Below are positions 35,025 through 46,644 of a stretch of DNA of 64,000 nt, in pieces (the stretch's first letter is position 1; each line of letters starts with the position of its first letter). The notes beneath the pieces were generated by a model. That model was not told the DNA's origin, did not search any database, and was given only the letters and a program-made list of their open reading frames with translations. Source of the stretch: Plantago ovata (Eukaryota; Streptophyta; Magnoliopsida; Lamiales; Plantaginaceae). The stretch covers positions 96,294,365 through 96,358,364 of the forward strand of contig CM051455.1 in NCBI GenBank assembly GCA_028274465.1. The letters run 5' to 3'. The position numbers were made by a program, and so were the translations under genes.

Positions 35025-36222
35025 TGACGAACGTGTATTTTACACTTTCATTCGAGTCTTTTTCACCTATTTTAGCTATCCTCTATGTTAAATTAGCTAT
35101 ATTTTAGTGCATTTTATTAGAATAGTGTCACGTTTCCCTTTAGTTTGTATTTTACAGGTTTTGGGTGAAAAATGAGGTTTTCCGGGCAATTATATTGAAT
35201 TAGACAAGGAATTGGTGTTCCGAAGGCCTTTTTGGGATATCTAGAAGATTCCGGATAGGATTTGAAGTCTAGGGGTCGAGTCTGAAGGCTAAAAGGTCAG
35301 TAGAAGGAAAAAACCGAGTCCGAAAAGGAAAAGAAATCCAAAAACGCGTCGAAAATGCGTAATGAGCCGTCTGGAGGTCCCGGGCGAGTCGCCCGGGACG
35401 TGGGGCGAACCGCCCCACACCAGGAGATTCGCCCGGTGTGTGGGGCGACTCGCCCCACACCTGCCGAATACCTATATATAGTTGCTCAGTTTTCTCCGTT
35501 TTTCATACTGTCTCAGACCTTTTCTCTCACCTTTCTCATTAGTTTTAGGTAGGAATTCTCCAGAGCATGTTCTGGGGACTCTTAGCATAGGAGACACTTT
35601 TTCTTATCGTTTTGGAGCTTGTAAGATCGCGTCTTCGGAGATTGACAACCTTCGGTAACATTGTATCTTATAGTTTTTCTATTCATATTTATTTATCTTT
35701 CAACATGTTTTCATTCAATCTTGCTATGATTTTTGTTGATTGCATGCCATCTATGAGTAGCTAAATTTATCGTTGGTGATAGTATGTGATTTCTTAGCGA
35801 AGGGTTAATAATTATGCTGATGGCTGTAAAGCGAATTAGACTTTGAGTTATTGCTTTATTTCTTTAATCTATCTAAAACCTCTATCTGCGTAGTGTTGAA
35901 TTATAACGAACACAATTGGACAATTCATTGATCAAAGATCTCTATGCAAAACGATCGGGTACTTCATGCATGATTATTAACCTGCTATGCTTTGAATGAT
36001 CATACTATCACTAACCTCCATTATCTGATAAGAAAAACCTTTGCTAAGTCGTTTGTTGATTTTATTTTTAAGTTAGATTTGATAAAGCTAGTTATAGTCC
36101 TTAGAGATCGACACTCGAGGTTACTTTACTGCTACACTATGGTTTTCGTTGTAGTTGTGAATTGCCTTTGGCTAAATACAAATTTATTTGATTAATTAGA
36201 ATCTGCAAATTCCGGTTCATCA
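35025..36222 (+). repeat. Element E 3' LTR
   Basis: The 1198-bp repeat starts TGACGAACGTG and ends GGTTCATCA. Its palindrome cluster is at 35376-35460 and its TATA box at 35472-35481. GAAAC follows at 36223-36227. Confidence 0.93.
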
Positions 36223-36227
36223 GAAAC

Positions 36228-37254
36228 CAAAGCACACCTGACTTGTTTCCAACCTAAACTAGAAAACTGTAACCTTGTTCTCCATCAAACATGAGACACT
36301 TTATCAGCAAAACTATGCTTGATTAGTTCCCCCTGACAAACACGCCTGAAAGGTGGTTTTTATCAGTTAGAGAGGTTTGGGATGCGATAACTTAAAAATA
36401 ACTTTTCAGTTATAACAAGTAATCTAAAGAAACTCAACTTGTAATACTTCACAGTAAGCAAGTTTATTGTTTCTGGTGTCAAGACTTGTTCTTGTTTAGA
36501 GGAAAGAACAAGTAGCTTTTGTTTCAAGCTTAAGTCTTGGAACGGATCAATAGGCAGTTTGAGAGTAGAGAAGGATTTGAGTGTATTAAAGCACAAGTGA
36601 GAGTTTGATCACGTTGTTGACACACCCTTCTGCTCAGCCTAAGGACCTCTATTTATAGTGTCTAAAGGTAGTCGTTTGAATTTCAAATTCTAAGGCTTGT
36701 ACCTTAAGATGTCACTATCGCTTGCCAGAACAGTACTATCAGCATTGTGCTTCTTTTGTCTTCATGTATTCAACGTGCTGTAGCATTTAATGCTCTTTGA
36801 AAATTCAAATGTGAACGTTGGATCCAAAATGCAAAGTACTTCAGCAAGTAGGTCAGAAATGTTATCAGCAAGTGGTTAGTCTCAGTTTCTACAAACACAA
36901 CCTACTTTGTCATATAGATTTTCACTTATGCGTACTGATTTCCTGAGTTTCTCACTTTCTGAGATAACATGTGCCTTTGTAGATACTTTCTCAAAATTCT
37001 TCTAAGTCTCCAGTCTTCGAATCTTCAAATTTCTGAGTGGTTGTAGGTCTTCAATAGATTGTTTGTAAAAACAACATACATCATCAGCAAACATAAGAAC
37101 CTAACTAGTACCTACACTAAGTCATCAGCAAACGTTCCTCTTTTACAATGTCCTTTAAAATTATAAATTCCTATGGACCTCAAGAGTACTAGTTACTGGA
37201 CTTTACTTAATTTAGCATGGTTAATTGCTCATCAAAATTACAAGTTTCCTAACA
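36228..37254 (-). repeat. Element F (SIRE) 3' LTR, right piece
   Basis: This continues the LTR cut by element E and matches element D's LTR to its end TTTCCTAACA. The TATA box (minus strand) is at 36649-36658. Confidence 0.88.
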
Positions 37255-37275
37255 AATTTCCCCCTTTTTGATGTT
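37255..37275 (-). other. Element F polypurine tract
   Basis: The minus-strand tract AAAAAGGGGGAAATT lies next to the LTR, identical in design to elements C and D. Confidence 0.85.
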
Positions 37276-37519
37276 AGCAATCCATGGCTAAATTAATTAC
37301 AACTCTTTATAAGTTTCTGATGTTGAATAAATCAGTTTTAAATAATGCAATAATACTTGAAGTAATCAAACAATAAGCGTAAGTAAATTGCATAATCAGC
37401 AAAAGCGAATAAGAGTGAGCAAAAGTAATTGATTGCTGAAAGTTATCTTTCAATGTAAGTTTACAAGAAAGCATGAGATAACTCAGCAAGCAACGTTCAA
37501 AACAAATGAGAAATCTAAG

Positions 37520-38491
37520 CTAATCTGAGAAGAAATCATAGAAGCAATCGTTGTAAACATCTTTCACACTTTTATCAGCAACCTTGGGAAATTCTTCACA
37601 ATCAGCTTCATAATATTCAAGAAGCTTTCTGACTTGTAGTTGCTTTTCCCTTCTAAGTTTGCAATGTTGAAAGTAGTTTGCATGGGGATCATGACGTTGC
37701 ATAACTTCAGTCCAAATGTGAAGTCCCCAGCAGAAAACGTGATGTAGATGTATTTCACTAAGATTTTGCTTCTTCTAAATTTTTCTCAGATAGCGAAAAT
37801 CCTCATTAGCATCCTCTTGTGTTAAGTAGAAAAACTCATATGGAGTCACATTGAGTTTTGGTTTTTCCTTACCCAAAAACTCATCATACACAAAAGTGAC
37901 ATCCAGCGGCTTAAAGTAAGGAGGCTCATCTTTTCTGTCTTTGCTTAGATTCATAATCCTTGTTTTTACTTCCACATCTAGCCAGAGTTTTCTATCATCA
38001 TAGCTTGTTAGAGGAGAGGGTTATCTTTATTTACTTGCAATCTTGATTACATTCCATTTGTCCATTTGCTGAAGGACAACCTTGGGGAAGTTATTGTTAG
38101 CAAGTAGGTCTTCAAGTTTTAGAATGAAGAAGCCCAATTTTTTCCTTACCACATTCTGAGTGGTGTCTTTGTTGCTTGTTTTGGTGTATTGTACACCTAA
38201 GCCAACAACTTCACGGGCTTCTATCCTCTTTTCTTCTTGTTCCTTAGCCCTTCTTTCCCTTCTTCTTTGTTTTGAATTACTTTCAGAGTTCCTTGCTGAA
38301 GAACACGAGGAAAGTAACTTGATAGTGCCAGATTGAGTCTTGGCAGAAAGGGGCTTAGCTTTTATAGCTTGAGCTATTATTTCGTCATCATCAATTCCTT
38401 GATGACTGTCAGTTTGATAGAATTCTGGAGTATTAGAAGTGTTGGTGTTGAAATATGTCCAGTCCGCATGTACGAACTGGAGCGGTCTAAG
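37520..38491 (-). pseudogene. SIRE third gene, C-terminal part (element F)
   Basis: This is a more diverged copy of the third-gene C-terminus, all in one frame with stops near 38024 and 37772. It has the same order of motifs: a Ser/Lys-rich region with LSAKTQSGTIK, a basic RRRERRAKEQEEKR block, QYTKTSNKDTTQNVVRK, FILKLEDLLANNNFPKVVL, PYEFFYLTQEDANEDFRYL and QVRKLLEYYEADCEEFP, ending at 37520. Conservation of these blocks while the rest diverges suggests the protein was under selection in active elements. It is truncated by the insertion of element G at 38492. Function unknown. Confidence 0.7.
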
Positions 38492-39274
38492 TGCGCGACA
38501 AAGCATTATGGGCCGTCCCTCAAGGGGCGCGACCACACCCAAGTATGTCACTAAGGTGTGGTTCGACCAACATAGGGTCCGACCATCACTAAGAGGCCAA
38601 CCCTCAAGATAAGCTCATTACAAGGACAATGCAGCTATTGGGCTGGAGGAGCATCTCTAGGGCTCGAGGAGGACCTTACGTCAAGAGAACACCCTCTGAG
38701 AGAAACTAGGCATAGCACTACTCGGACCACATGAGTAAGAGGAAGGCACGAGGACCAAGGGCGACCACCCATGGTCGCTCCCTGTGGGACCCGTCTTCCA
38801 GATTACTTCATGGGACCCGAAAGGTCCATATTGCCCTCTCAACCCTAGCCAAGATGTTTGGGTCAAAGCCCATGGACCTCCTTAATGGGCTTGGGCCTAA
38901 GGAGGCTTCAATCTCGTCCGGACACTTGTCACGATCCTACATGGAGTGACATTAAAATACTACGAGTATATAAGGAGCTCATTCATTACCCACGGGTAAG
39001 CATTAACACCTCTCACCTACCACTCACCCACCACATTTACTACTCGTACTAGGGAAGCCTCACAACTCCCTACACGTAAAGTCGTCACTCCGGTCTGATA
39101 TCTTAGAGACCGGGCAAGAGACACTAACCCCCCCTCCAGTCTCTTTCAGGTACGAGGAAGCTACAAGAAGATTCTCTATTATTTATAGAGGAACACTATA
39201 TGAAGAAGACCTAGAATAGCTTATTGTGATGATCCACTGCGAACTTAGAAAGAAGCACGAATTACCCTTCAACA
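38492..39274 (+). repeat. Element G 5' LTR
   Basis: The 783-bp LTR starts TGCGCGACAAAGC and ends CCTTCAACA just before the primer site. A TATA box (TATATAAGG) lies at 38967-38975. The start is deduced from the 6-nt stub of the 3' LTR after the polypurine tract. Confidence 0.78.
38967..38975 (+). promoter_or_regulatory. Element G LTR TATA box
   Basis: TATATAAGG lies about 300 bp before the LTR end, a suitable place for the Pol II promoter of the element RNA. Confidence 0.6.
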
Positions 39275-39276
39275 TT

Positions 39277-39294
39277 TGGCGCCGTCTGTGGGAA
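39277..39294 (+). other. Element G primer-binding site
   Basis: TGGCGCCGTCTGTGGGAA follows the 5' LTR by 2 nt. This site is familiar from plant Tat-type elements. I am not certain which tRNA it pairs with. Confidence 0.75.
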
Positions 39295-39362
39295 GCGACA
39301 CTAAAGGTCATTCCTAGCCCTGCTGGTCGTGCCAAGTACTCTCCTCGTGACCCTTCACAAAG

Positions 39363-41483
39363 ATGTCTCCCAGAAGAAGCAACCGTCTTGCTAATGCACC
39401 ACCCCGGAATCCTCCTCGACGCAGGGGCCGTCCCCCTACAAGTGGTCGAGGAGGAGGAAGGGCTGCTTCTCCAAGGGCACCGAGAAATAACAATGTTGCG
39501 AGGAACCAAGATTATACGGAGGGGGCATTCACCAATGTCACTAATTCCCAAGAAGAAAGATCGGGGGAAAATAACCCGCAAGGAGTCCCGGTAGGGAGTT
39601 CCTATGGAGTGTTGAGAGTCAAAAACAACGTCGCGCCAAGAGGGCAGCCTCCTCAAGTAGCAATTAATCCACCTCCCATAGCAGTGAATCCTCCTCAACC
39701 GGTTGCATTGAACTTCACCCTTCCTAATGGACACGTAGTTCGACTATCAGATTTCGGGATGGGCGAAGCTCAATACGGCTTATTCCTTCTTACATTGCAA
39801 GGATATGTAGGGGACAATGAGGCTGCTAGAGTTAATGCTGAACTCCAAGCTAGAGGAGTACCACAAGTACAAGTACAGGAGCAACCTCGTGACACTTAGG
39901 TTGCCCCTCGTCAATCCCAAGGAAGAGCACCAGTTGTGCAAGATGAGGCACATTCAAGAGCCAACACAAGTCCAATCCAATCTTGACTTGGACCTTCAAG
40001 AGTTCAATCGAGATTAGGACCTCAAGGTGCCCCGGATGATCTGAGGGATTTGATTGATAGAAGGATACGGGCATCATTGCAAAATGTGGCTCAGCAAGAA
40101 AATAGAGCTCAGGTGGTCGCTACACCACCCGCTCTCCCCAACCAAATCACGCCCAATCAAGTAACTCCTCAGAACCAACAAGAAGCGGTGGCGGAAAATC
40201 AAGCCTTGAGAACAGTATCTGAGGTAACCCCCTTGATCGACCCGATCACGGGGAGGAGGCTCACTCTGGAGGAACTCAACGCAAGGAAATCCGCACTTGA
40301 TGCTCAGATAGAGACCCTACGGGGAACCGTCCAAGATAAAGAGCAAGACCAAGATCCAAGCCAGTTGTGCGAAGAGATAAGAAGCCATCAAGCCAAAATC
40401 GAAAGAGGTTTCCCCACATTTGAAAGTTATGATGGAACGAGTTGTCCGAAGGATTACTTGGTAAGATTTGGCACGAAGATGGATGCTTACGGCCATGATT
40501 CGAGGACTAAGGCACTACTCTTCCCGGCTAACCTCTCCGGAGCAACCATGAAATGGTGGTCGCGCCTTCCTCATCACTCGATCAAGTCGTATTGAGATCT
40601 CTGCAAGGAATTCTCTAAGCGATTCGAGAAGGTCATGAACACCAAGAGAAGAGTGAGGTACTTGGCCGAAATTGTTCAGAAAAACAATGAAGACTTAAGA
40701 GACTTCATCAATCGCTTTCATGAAGCAGCCCTCCAAGTTGAAGATCACTCGATCAATGAATGAAAAGAATACTTGTATGGTAACACTACCAACATCAAGT
40801 TCCAAGAGGTGCTCTCAGCATCGTGTGTAGAAAATGAAGCACAGCTGGCAAAAGTTTGCAAGGATTTCCTCGAGGCCGAGGAATTCCGAAAAACAGCCAC
40901 GATAAGAACCAATCCTCCCAAGGAAAAAGGGAAGGAGAAAGAAAAAGATAAGGAGTACCCTCCTTGCCCACAAACTCCCGGAAAGCAAAGAAAAGATCAA
41001 AAGCATGGGTTGATCAGAGAGGGTCACTCGAGGAATGATTTTCGAGCCAAGAGGTCTTCTCCTAGGAGGTCACCTCCAAGGCGATATAGCAACTACACGG
41101 ACTTAAATAGGACAAGATCCGACATCTTGAAGTATATAGTCTCGAGGAAGCTAGACATCTCCTGGCCACCCCCGATTCAAGAAAACCGAAGGAACAAGAG
41201 TTCGGAGAAATTTTGCCAGTTTCACAAGGGGAAAGGGCATACCTCTGATGAGTGCGCCGAGCTCAAGAATGAAATTGAGAGGATGATACGTAATGTTCAG
41301 TTGGTTAACTACATCCGGAAGGAAGAACCTCTGGCGATCTTACCTCCGCCACCTCAAGGTGGGATCGAGCACCATTACCAAGGGAACCCTCATGATGATG
41401 ATATAATGCTGGAGGACCCGCGGGAGGCGACACTCGAAATCAGAGGGAAATCACAACTGATAATCTCAGAGTCCCAGATGTGA
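39363..41483 (+). pseudogene. Element G gag
   Basis: The N-terminus is Arg/Pro-rich (MSPRRSNRLANAPPRNPPRR), followed by a Pro-rich region. The capsid core starts near 40410 (GFPTFESYDGTSCPKDYL, GATMKWWSRLP, FSKRFEKVMNTKR, DFINRFHEAALQVED). A basic Lys/Glu region follows, then a short zinc-binding-like motif (CQFHKGKGHTSDECAEL). All parts are in one frame but broken by stops at about 39897, 40011, 40593 and 40761. Each stop could arise from a single transition in a CAG, CGA, CAA or TGG codon. The protease frame starts by overlapping the end of this one (41480-41483). Confidence 0.85.
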
Positions 41484-42355
41484 AGTATGCCCAAACCGCA
41501 CGACCAGGAACCAACGTCATCTCTTTTGACGATAGCGAGATACCTCTGAGTGATGCCGGAGGAGGAAATATATATGAACCTTGTGTTCCGCTAGTAGTTT
41601 CCCTTGATGTTCAATCCTACAAGTTGGGAAGGATCCTCGTCGACACCGGATGTTCGGCTGACTTGATCTTCAAGGGAACCTTGAAGAGGATGCAAATGAA
41701 TCCAAGAGAAGGGCTTAAAGAAGTGAGGAGTGCACTGCTAGGCTTTGGAGGACAACCTATCATGCCACTCGGAATGATCAAGCTCACGGTATCAATGGGA
41801 AGTGCTCCTCGGCGAGTAACTCAACATGTTCCCTTTGTGGTCGTCGATATGCCCTTTGATTATTTTGCAGTCCTAGGTCGACCGGGTCTCTCTCAATTCC
41901 GAGCCGTAGTGTCTACAGTCCACAACAAGCTGAAGTTCCTCACTCCATTGGGAATTGGACAAGAAGTAGGAGACATTAGAGAGGCATGGGAATGCTATAG
42001 CATGTCAGCTAAGTTCACTTCTAGGGTTGCCATCGGAGAGCCCAACCTAGGTCAATCACTCGAAGAGCAGCCTCTTGTTCACAATGCTCCTTATCGTTTC
42101 TATACGGTTCGGCGAGTGAAGAAAAAATCAAAAAATCCAACTCCATCACTTAGGCGAAGGAAAGCAATCCTGAAGAAAGAGAAGGATACCCTAGTAGGAG
42201 CTGTCAAAGAGCTCGAGGAGTATCAAGTTATTCCCCCAATACCACCCTCTTCCAAGAAGAAGAAATTCTTTGAGGAAAACAAAATTTAAGAAAGAGAAAC
42301 TCTGGAAGAAATAGAAATTGTCGAAGAAAGTGCCGACAAGGTTACAAAAATTGGT
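41480..42355 (+). pseudogene. Element G protease and linker
   Basis: The retropepsin-like protease has catalytic motif GRILVDTGCSADLIF near residue 53 and the later block YFAVLGRPGLSQF. A Lys-rich linker leads to RT. A TAA at 42287-42289 interrupts the linker, and the same frame stays open beyond it. The first possible start is a GTG at 41480 overlapping the gag stop, so a shift or a lost base joins it to gag. The active site is intact. Confidence 0.85.
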
Positions 42356-43797
42356 ACCGAGATGACTACTGAAGTGAGGATGAAACTCATCCAATGTTTG
42401 AAAGATAACAACGATATCTTCGCGTGGAGTACCGAGGACCTCAAGGGGATCGACCCACGTGTTTCGGTTCACCATCTGAACGTTGACCCGTCGATCACCC
42501 ATATCAGAGAAAAGCGAAGAGACTTCAGTGCAGAAGATAATGCCATCATCGAAGCGGAGGTCCAAAGACTGCTTAAAGCCGTTCACATCAAGGAAGTAAG
42601 ATACTCCGAGTAGGTTTGCAATGTGGTCCTCGTGGAGACGGGCCCGACAAGTGGAGAATGTGCAACAACTTCACGAGACTCAACAAGTTTTGCCCAAAGG
42701 ATCCCTACCCGCTCCCCCGGATCGACCAGCTAGTCGATTTCACCGCTGGATGCGCCGTCTTGACTTTCATGGATGCATACCAAGGTTTCTACCAAGTCAA
42801 GATGGCTAAGGATGATGTACCCAAGACCTCCTTCTTCGCAAACGGCAATGTGTATTGCTTCAACGTGATGCCATTCGGCCTCAAAAATGCCGGAGCGACC
42901 TACCAAAGGCTGGTCAACAAGATGTTCAAAGAAGAGTTGGGTAAAACAATGGAAGTATATGTTGATGATATGCTTGTCAAGAGTAAGACAGAGGAGCAAC
43001 ATGTAGGTTACCTGGCAAAGTGCTTCTCGATTTTGAGGAAGTATGGCATGAAGCTCAATCCGGCGAAGTGTACCTTTGGAGTCAAAGGGGGGAAGTTCCT
43101 CGGTTACATGGTAACGGAGAGAGGAATAGAAGCAAACCCCGAGAAATTCAAGGCCATCCTCGATCTTCCCCAACCTCAATCCATCAATAAGGTGCAAAAA
43201 TTGGTCGGGAAGTCAATCGCGTTGAGTAGATTCATCTCGAGGTCCGCTGAGAAAAATCTCCCATTCTTCAAAGTGTTGAGAAAGAGCAACCACTTCGAGT
43301 GGACAAAAGAATGCGAGGAAGCCTTCGAGAAGCTCAAAGAGTATCTACTTTGTCCTCCACTTTTGTCAAAACCCATGGAAGGAGAGGTACTTTACTTGGA
43401 CTTAGCAGCAACTAGGGAAGCCATCAGTTCAGTCTTGGTGCGGATTCAAGGTAACGACCACTTGCCCATCTACTACTTAAGCAAAGTACTCGCCGGAGTT
43501 GAAACGCGGTATATGGAAATCGAGAGGCTATCCTTCGCCCTAGTCTATACGGCGAGGAGACTGAAGCCTTACTTTGGAGCGCACAAGGTTGTAGTCTTGA
43601 CGAAGCAACCTCTCAAGCAAGTCCTCGGAAAACCCGAAAACTCGGGAAGGCTAACAAGGTGGGAAATCGAATTGAGCGAGTACGACATTCACTATCAAGC
43701 ACCTTCGGCCAAGAAAGCATAAGTCATTGCCGATTTCCTCGTAGAGTATCCCTCCAAGGGAACTTCAGAGGAAAACCCTCCCGAGACACAACATGTC
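42356..43797 (+). pseudogene. Element G reverse transcriptase and first RNase H
   Basis: The RT blocks run in order: DNNDIFAWSTEDLKGIDP, then (after a TAG at 42611-42613 and a frameshift near 42645) KWRMCNNFTRLNKFCPKD, LTFMDAYQGFYQVKM, FGLKNAGATYQRLVNKMF and the catalytic MEVYVDDMLVKS. The connection follows, and a first RNase H-like segment (LYLDLAATREAISSVLVR, PIYYLSKVLAG, RLTRWEIELSEYDIHYQ) has lost the usual catalytic residues. That is normal for Tat elements, where this copy became the tether. A TAA at 43720-43722 interrupts it. Confidence 0.88.
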
Positions 43798-44442
43798 ATG
43801 ATGACGGTCGAGGAGCAACCACGGCAAAGTAACCCAATGCAAGCTCTTGAAGATGCTTTGAAAGAGCTCAAAGAGATGTCCCAGACAAAAAGAAAAAGGC
43901 ATGAAGTGTTCCTAGCAGAGAAAACCGAGGAGCCTAAGTGTAAGGAGACCGTCTCTTCAAAACCCAAGGAACTCGTGAACCATGGAGACGTCTGGATTCT
44001 TTATGTTGATGGATCCTCCTCAGGATGGCGGGATAGGAATATACTTCAAAAGTCCCGGAGGAGCTGAACTCGAGTACGCCGTTACTCTTAGTTTTCCAGT
44101 CTCCAACAACGAAGCTGAGTACGAAGCCATCCTCATCGCTCTATGTATGGCAAAAGCACATGAAGTGAAGAAGCTTCATCTCTTCACTGATTCTCAATTG
44201 GCCGAGAAGCAAATCTCGGGAAAGTTCAAAACTAAGAAGGACTCACTGGCCGAGTACAAGAGCGCCATCACGGAGGAAATCCAAAAGTTTGAAAGTTGTG
44301 AGATTGAGAAGTTCTCAAGGGATCTCAATCAAAGAGAAGATGCCCTATCAAAATATGCTTCAGCTTCCGGAGGAGTGGATACCCGGAATGTGATACTTAT
44401 GAGATCAATGCATCATCCCTATGGTCATCAAAGCCAAACGTC
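43798..44442 (+). pseudogene. Element G second (active-type) RNase H
   Basis: This second RNase H domain has the catalytic acidic residues in VDGSS, NNEAEYEAILIAL and LFTDSQLAEKQISG. It lies between the degenerate first RNase H and integrase, the arrangement that defines Tat-lineage elements. A frameshift near 44020 separates the VDGSS block from the rest, and a second near 44430 separates it from integrase. Confidence 0.85.
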
Positions 44443-45690
44443 TTGTCAATTGACACTCAACCAAGTTGGATGCAAGAGATCGCTACCTATCTCACGAATG
44501 GTAGCCTTCCTCGTGATAAGGCTGAAGCAAGGAAAATCAAAGGAAAGGCAGGTCGCTACATCATGCAAGGGGACTACTTGTACAAGAGATCCTTCGAGGG
44601 AGTCTACCTGAGATGCGTCGCCGAACAAGAAGTGCAAATTTTTTTGGGAGAAATGCACAGAGGAAGTTGCGGGGACCATGCCGGAGGAAGAACCCTCGCG
44701 CAAAAAATCATTCGCCAAGGATACTACTGGCCCACTGTTCGTGAAGATGCTGCCCGATTTGTAAGAAGGTGCAAGGAGTGTCAAATGCACGCCAATTTGA
44801 TCAATGTCCCGGCGAAACCTCTCATGCCCATTACAATCACTTGCCCTTTCGACATATGGGGCATCGACATAGTCGGTCCTTTCCCGATAGGCACGGGTCA
44901 AAAGAAATTCATCATTGTTGCGGTTGAATACTTTAGCAAGTGGGCGGAAGTTGAAGCAGTGTCTACTATCACCGAACAAAGGGTGATGAACTTTGTACGG
45001 AGAAACATCGTATGTCGATTTGGCTTGCCGAGAGTCCTCATCTCGGATAATGGTGCTCAATTTTGTGTCCAAAGGTTCAATGAATGGTGCAAGGAAATGA
45101 AGATTGAGAGGAGGTATACCTCGGTAGGACATCCTCAATCCAACGGGCAAACAGAGGCCGTCAACAAAATCCTTGTCAACAACTTGCAAAAGAGATTCTC
45201 CACCAACAAGGATTGGGTCGACGAGCTTGATGGAGTGGTATGGGCATACCGCACAACTTCAAAAACAGCTACAAGAGAGACTCCCTTCTCGCTAGTTTAT
45301 GGTTCTGAAGTAGTCATACCAGCGGAAGTGGCAGTAGAAACCCTCAAAATCCAAGGGTATCAACCTGAGGACAATCATACCGAGAGGCTCTTCGATCTGG
45401 AGACGGTAAGCGAAGCGAGAACCAATGCCTTGGCCAACATCCTCAGATATCAAGCACTGGTCGCGAAGACCTACAACAAGGGCGTAAAGGAGAGAGACTT
45501 CCAAGTAGGAGACTTAGTACTCCGAAGAGCGGACATCCTGGGCAAAGTTGGGAAGATGCAACCCAACTGGGAAGGCCCCTACAAGATAGTGGAAGCAAGG
45601 TCCAATGGAAGCTATCGTCTCCAAGACATGGAGGGAAAAGTATTGAAGAACCCGTGGAATACTTCCAACCTCCAGAGGTTCTACGCTTGA
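44443..45690 (+). CDS. Element G integrase (open frame)
   Basis: This 415-residue open segment holds the whole integrase. The HHCC domain is EMHRGSCGDHAGGRTLAQKI with RRCKECQMHA. The core has WGIDIVGPFP, LISDNGAQF and SVGHPQSNGQTEAVNKIL, giving the DDE triad. The C-terminal domain contains NWEGPYKIVEA and the terminal block WNTSNLQRFYA. No chromodomain is seen, as expected for Tat elements. The domain reads without a stop, but it belongs to a broken polyprotein. The start given is only the first Met of the open frame. Confidence 0.88.
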   Translation: MSIDTQPSWMQEIATYLTNGSLPRDKAEARKIKGKAGRYIMQGDYLYKRSFEGVYLRCVAEQEVQIFLGEMHRGSCGDHAGGRTLAQKIIRQGYYWPTVREDAARFVRRCKECQMHANLINVPAKPLMPITITCPFDIWGIDIVGPFPIGTGQKKFIIVAVEYFSKWAEVEAVSTITEQRVMNFVRRNIVCRFGLPRVLISDNGAQFCVQRFNEWCKEMKIERRYTSVGHPQSNGQTEAVNKILVNNLQKRFSTNKDWVDELDGVVWAYRTTSKTATRETPFSLVYGSEVVIPAEVAVETLKIQGYQPEDNHTERLFDLETVSEARTNALANILRYQALVAKTYNKGVKERDFQVGDLVLRRADILGKVGKMQPNWEGPYKIVEARSNGSYRLQDMEGKVLKNPWNTSNLQRFYA

Positions 45691-46644
45691 GTTGTTTGAT
45701 GAAAAAGCTTTTTGAAGAGCTCCTGTGAAAGGCTCGAAGATCGAGAAGGATTCCTCACAAGCTTGTGTGAGAGGTACCCTCATGTTTTATGGTTCAGAAA
45801 ATGTTGTAAGAAAGCTGGCCGAGAAGCCCCCCATTGTAATTGAATTTCCGACAAATCAATACAATGTCTATCTTTCAATAAAGAGAATGTGCAAGTATAG
45901 AACTACTATACTCAAAATAGAATAAAATGCTACTCGGCCCAGAGCGCTTGCTCGATCTACGTAAAAGCTCCCCTATTTTCACGTCGGGTTAAAGCTCCCC
46001 GCTCTCTCATCTTTTTGAGATAATTAATCGAGACACTTTTTAAAGAAGTGAAAACAAGGAATGCAAAGAAATCGAGCAGGAGGAGCTCAATACTTGTTCT
46101 TTCTGGCTCAACACTTAGGATTTTTTTTGAGTTACCAAGAAAATCGACAAGCACGGAGATTACTTTGATAGCTCGAGGAGCTTAACTCGAAGTATTACTA
46201 ATCAAGATCACTCTTTCGATCAAAGGCGCGAGGAAATTCCCTCCTCGATTCTAACTTATACATGGTTAACTACTCTATCAAGTTATACGTCATAACAGAA
46301 AAAGAGTTAGTAAAAAACACAAGTATGAGTAAGAAAACGAAGAGCAACAAACTTTTATTGAAGGAAAAGAGCGAAAAGACAACAGTTGATAACTTATATT
46401 ACAACAGGGGAATATGTTTCAACAAGTGCCACCAAGGGCCAAATAGAAAAGAGAATTTGTTCGGAAAAAATGACAAGTGCGGAAAATTGAAAAGTTACAA
46501 CATCCCCGAGCATACTCAGTCTTCAAGCTCTTCGATCTAATGGGTCCGACTACCAGAAAGGTCTGTAACCGGGCCGCTCGCGCTAGTAGCTCCTCGCACC
46601 GGGCTTAGCAGTTCTTGGATCTCGGCGGCGTCTCGCTCTTGAGC
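45691..46644 (+). other. Element G spacer after pol
   Basis: About 950 bp lie between the pol stop and the 3' end of the antisense ORF. I see no domain in it; short frames on both strands lack similarity. Confidence 0.6.

Larger units (their letters stand above)
28142..36222 (+). mobile_element. Non-autonomous Ty3 LTR retrotransposon E (gag-protease only)
   Basis: This is a complete 8.1-kb element on + inserted in SIRE LTR F. Perfect duplications GAAAC lie at 28137-28141 and 36223-36227. The LTRs (1201 and 1198 bp) are very similar, which suggests a recent insertion. It has a tRNA-Asp primer site with one mismatch, a long gag-protease gene and a polypurine tract. Between the protease stop (31392) and the polypurine tract (35012) there is no RT, RNase H or integrase in any frame. 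It is related to element A by LTR, primer site and 3' region, but keeps more internal sequence. Confidence 0.93.

Noticed and set aside
44446-45189. Open frame of 247 residues on -
   Set aside because: It lies exactly antisense to the conserved integrase of element G and shows no domain of its own.
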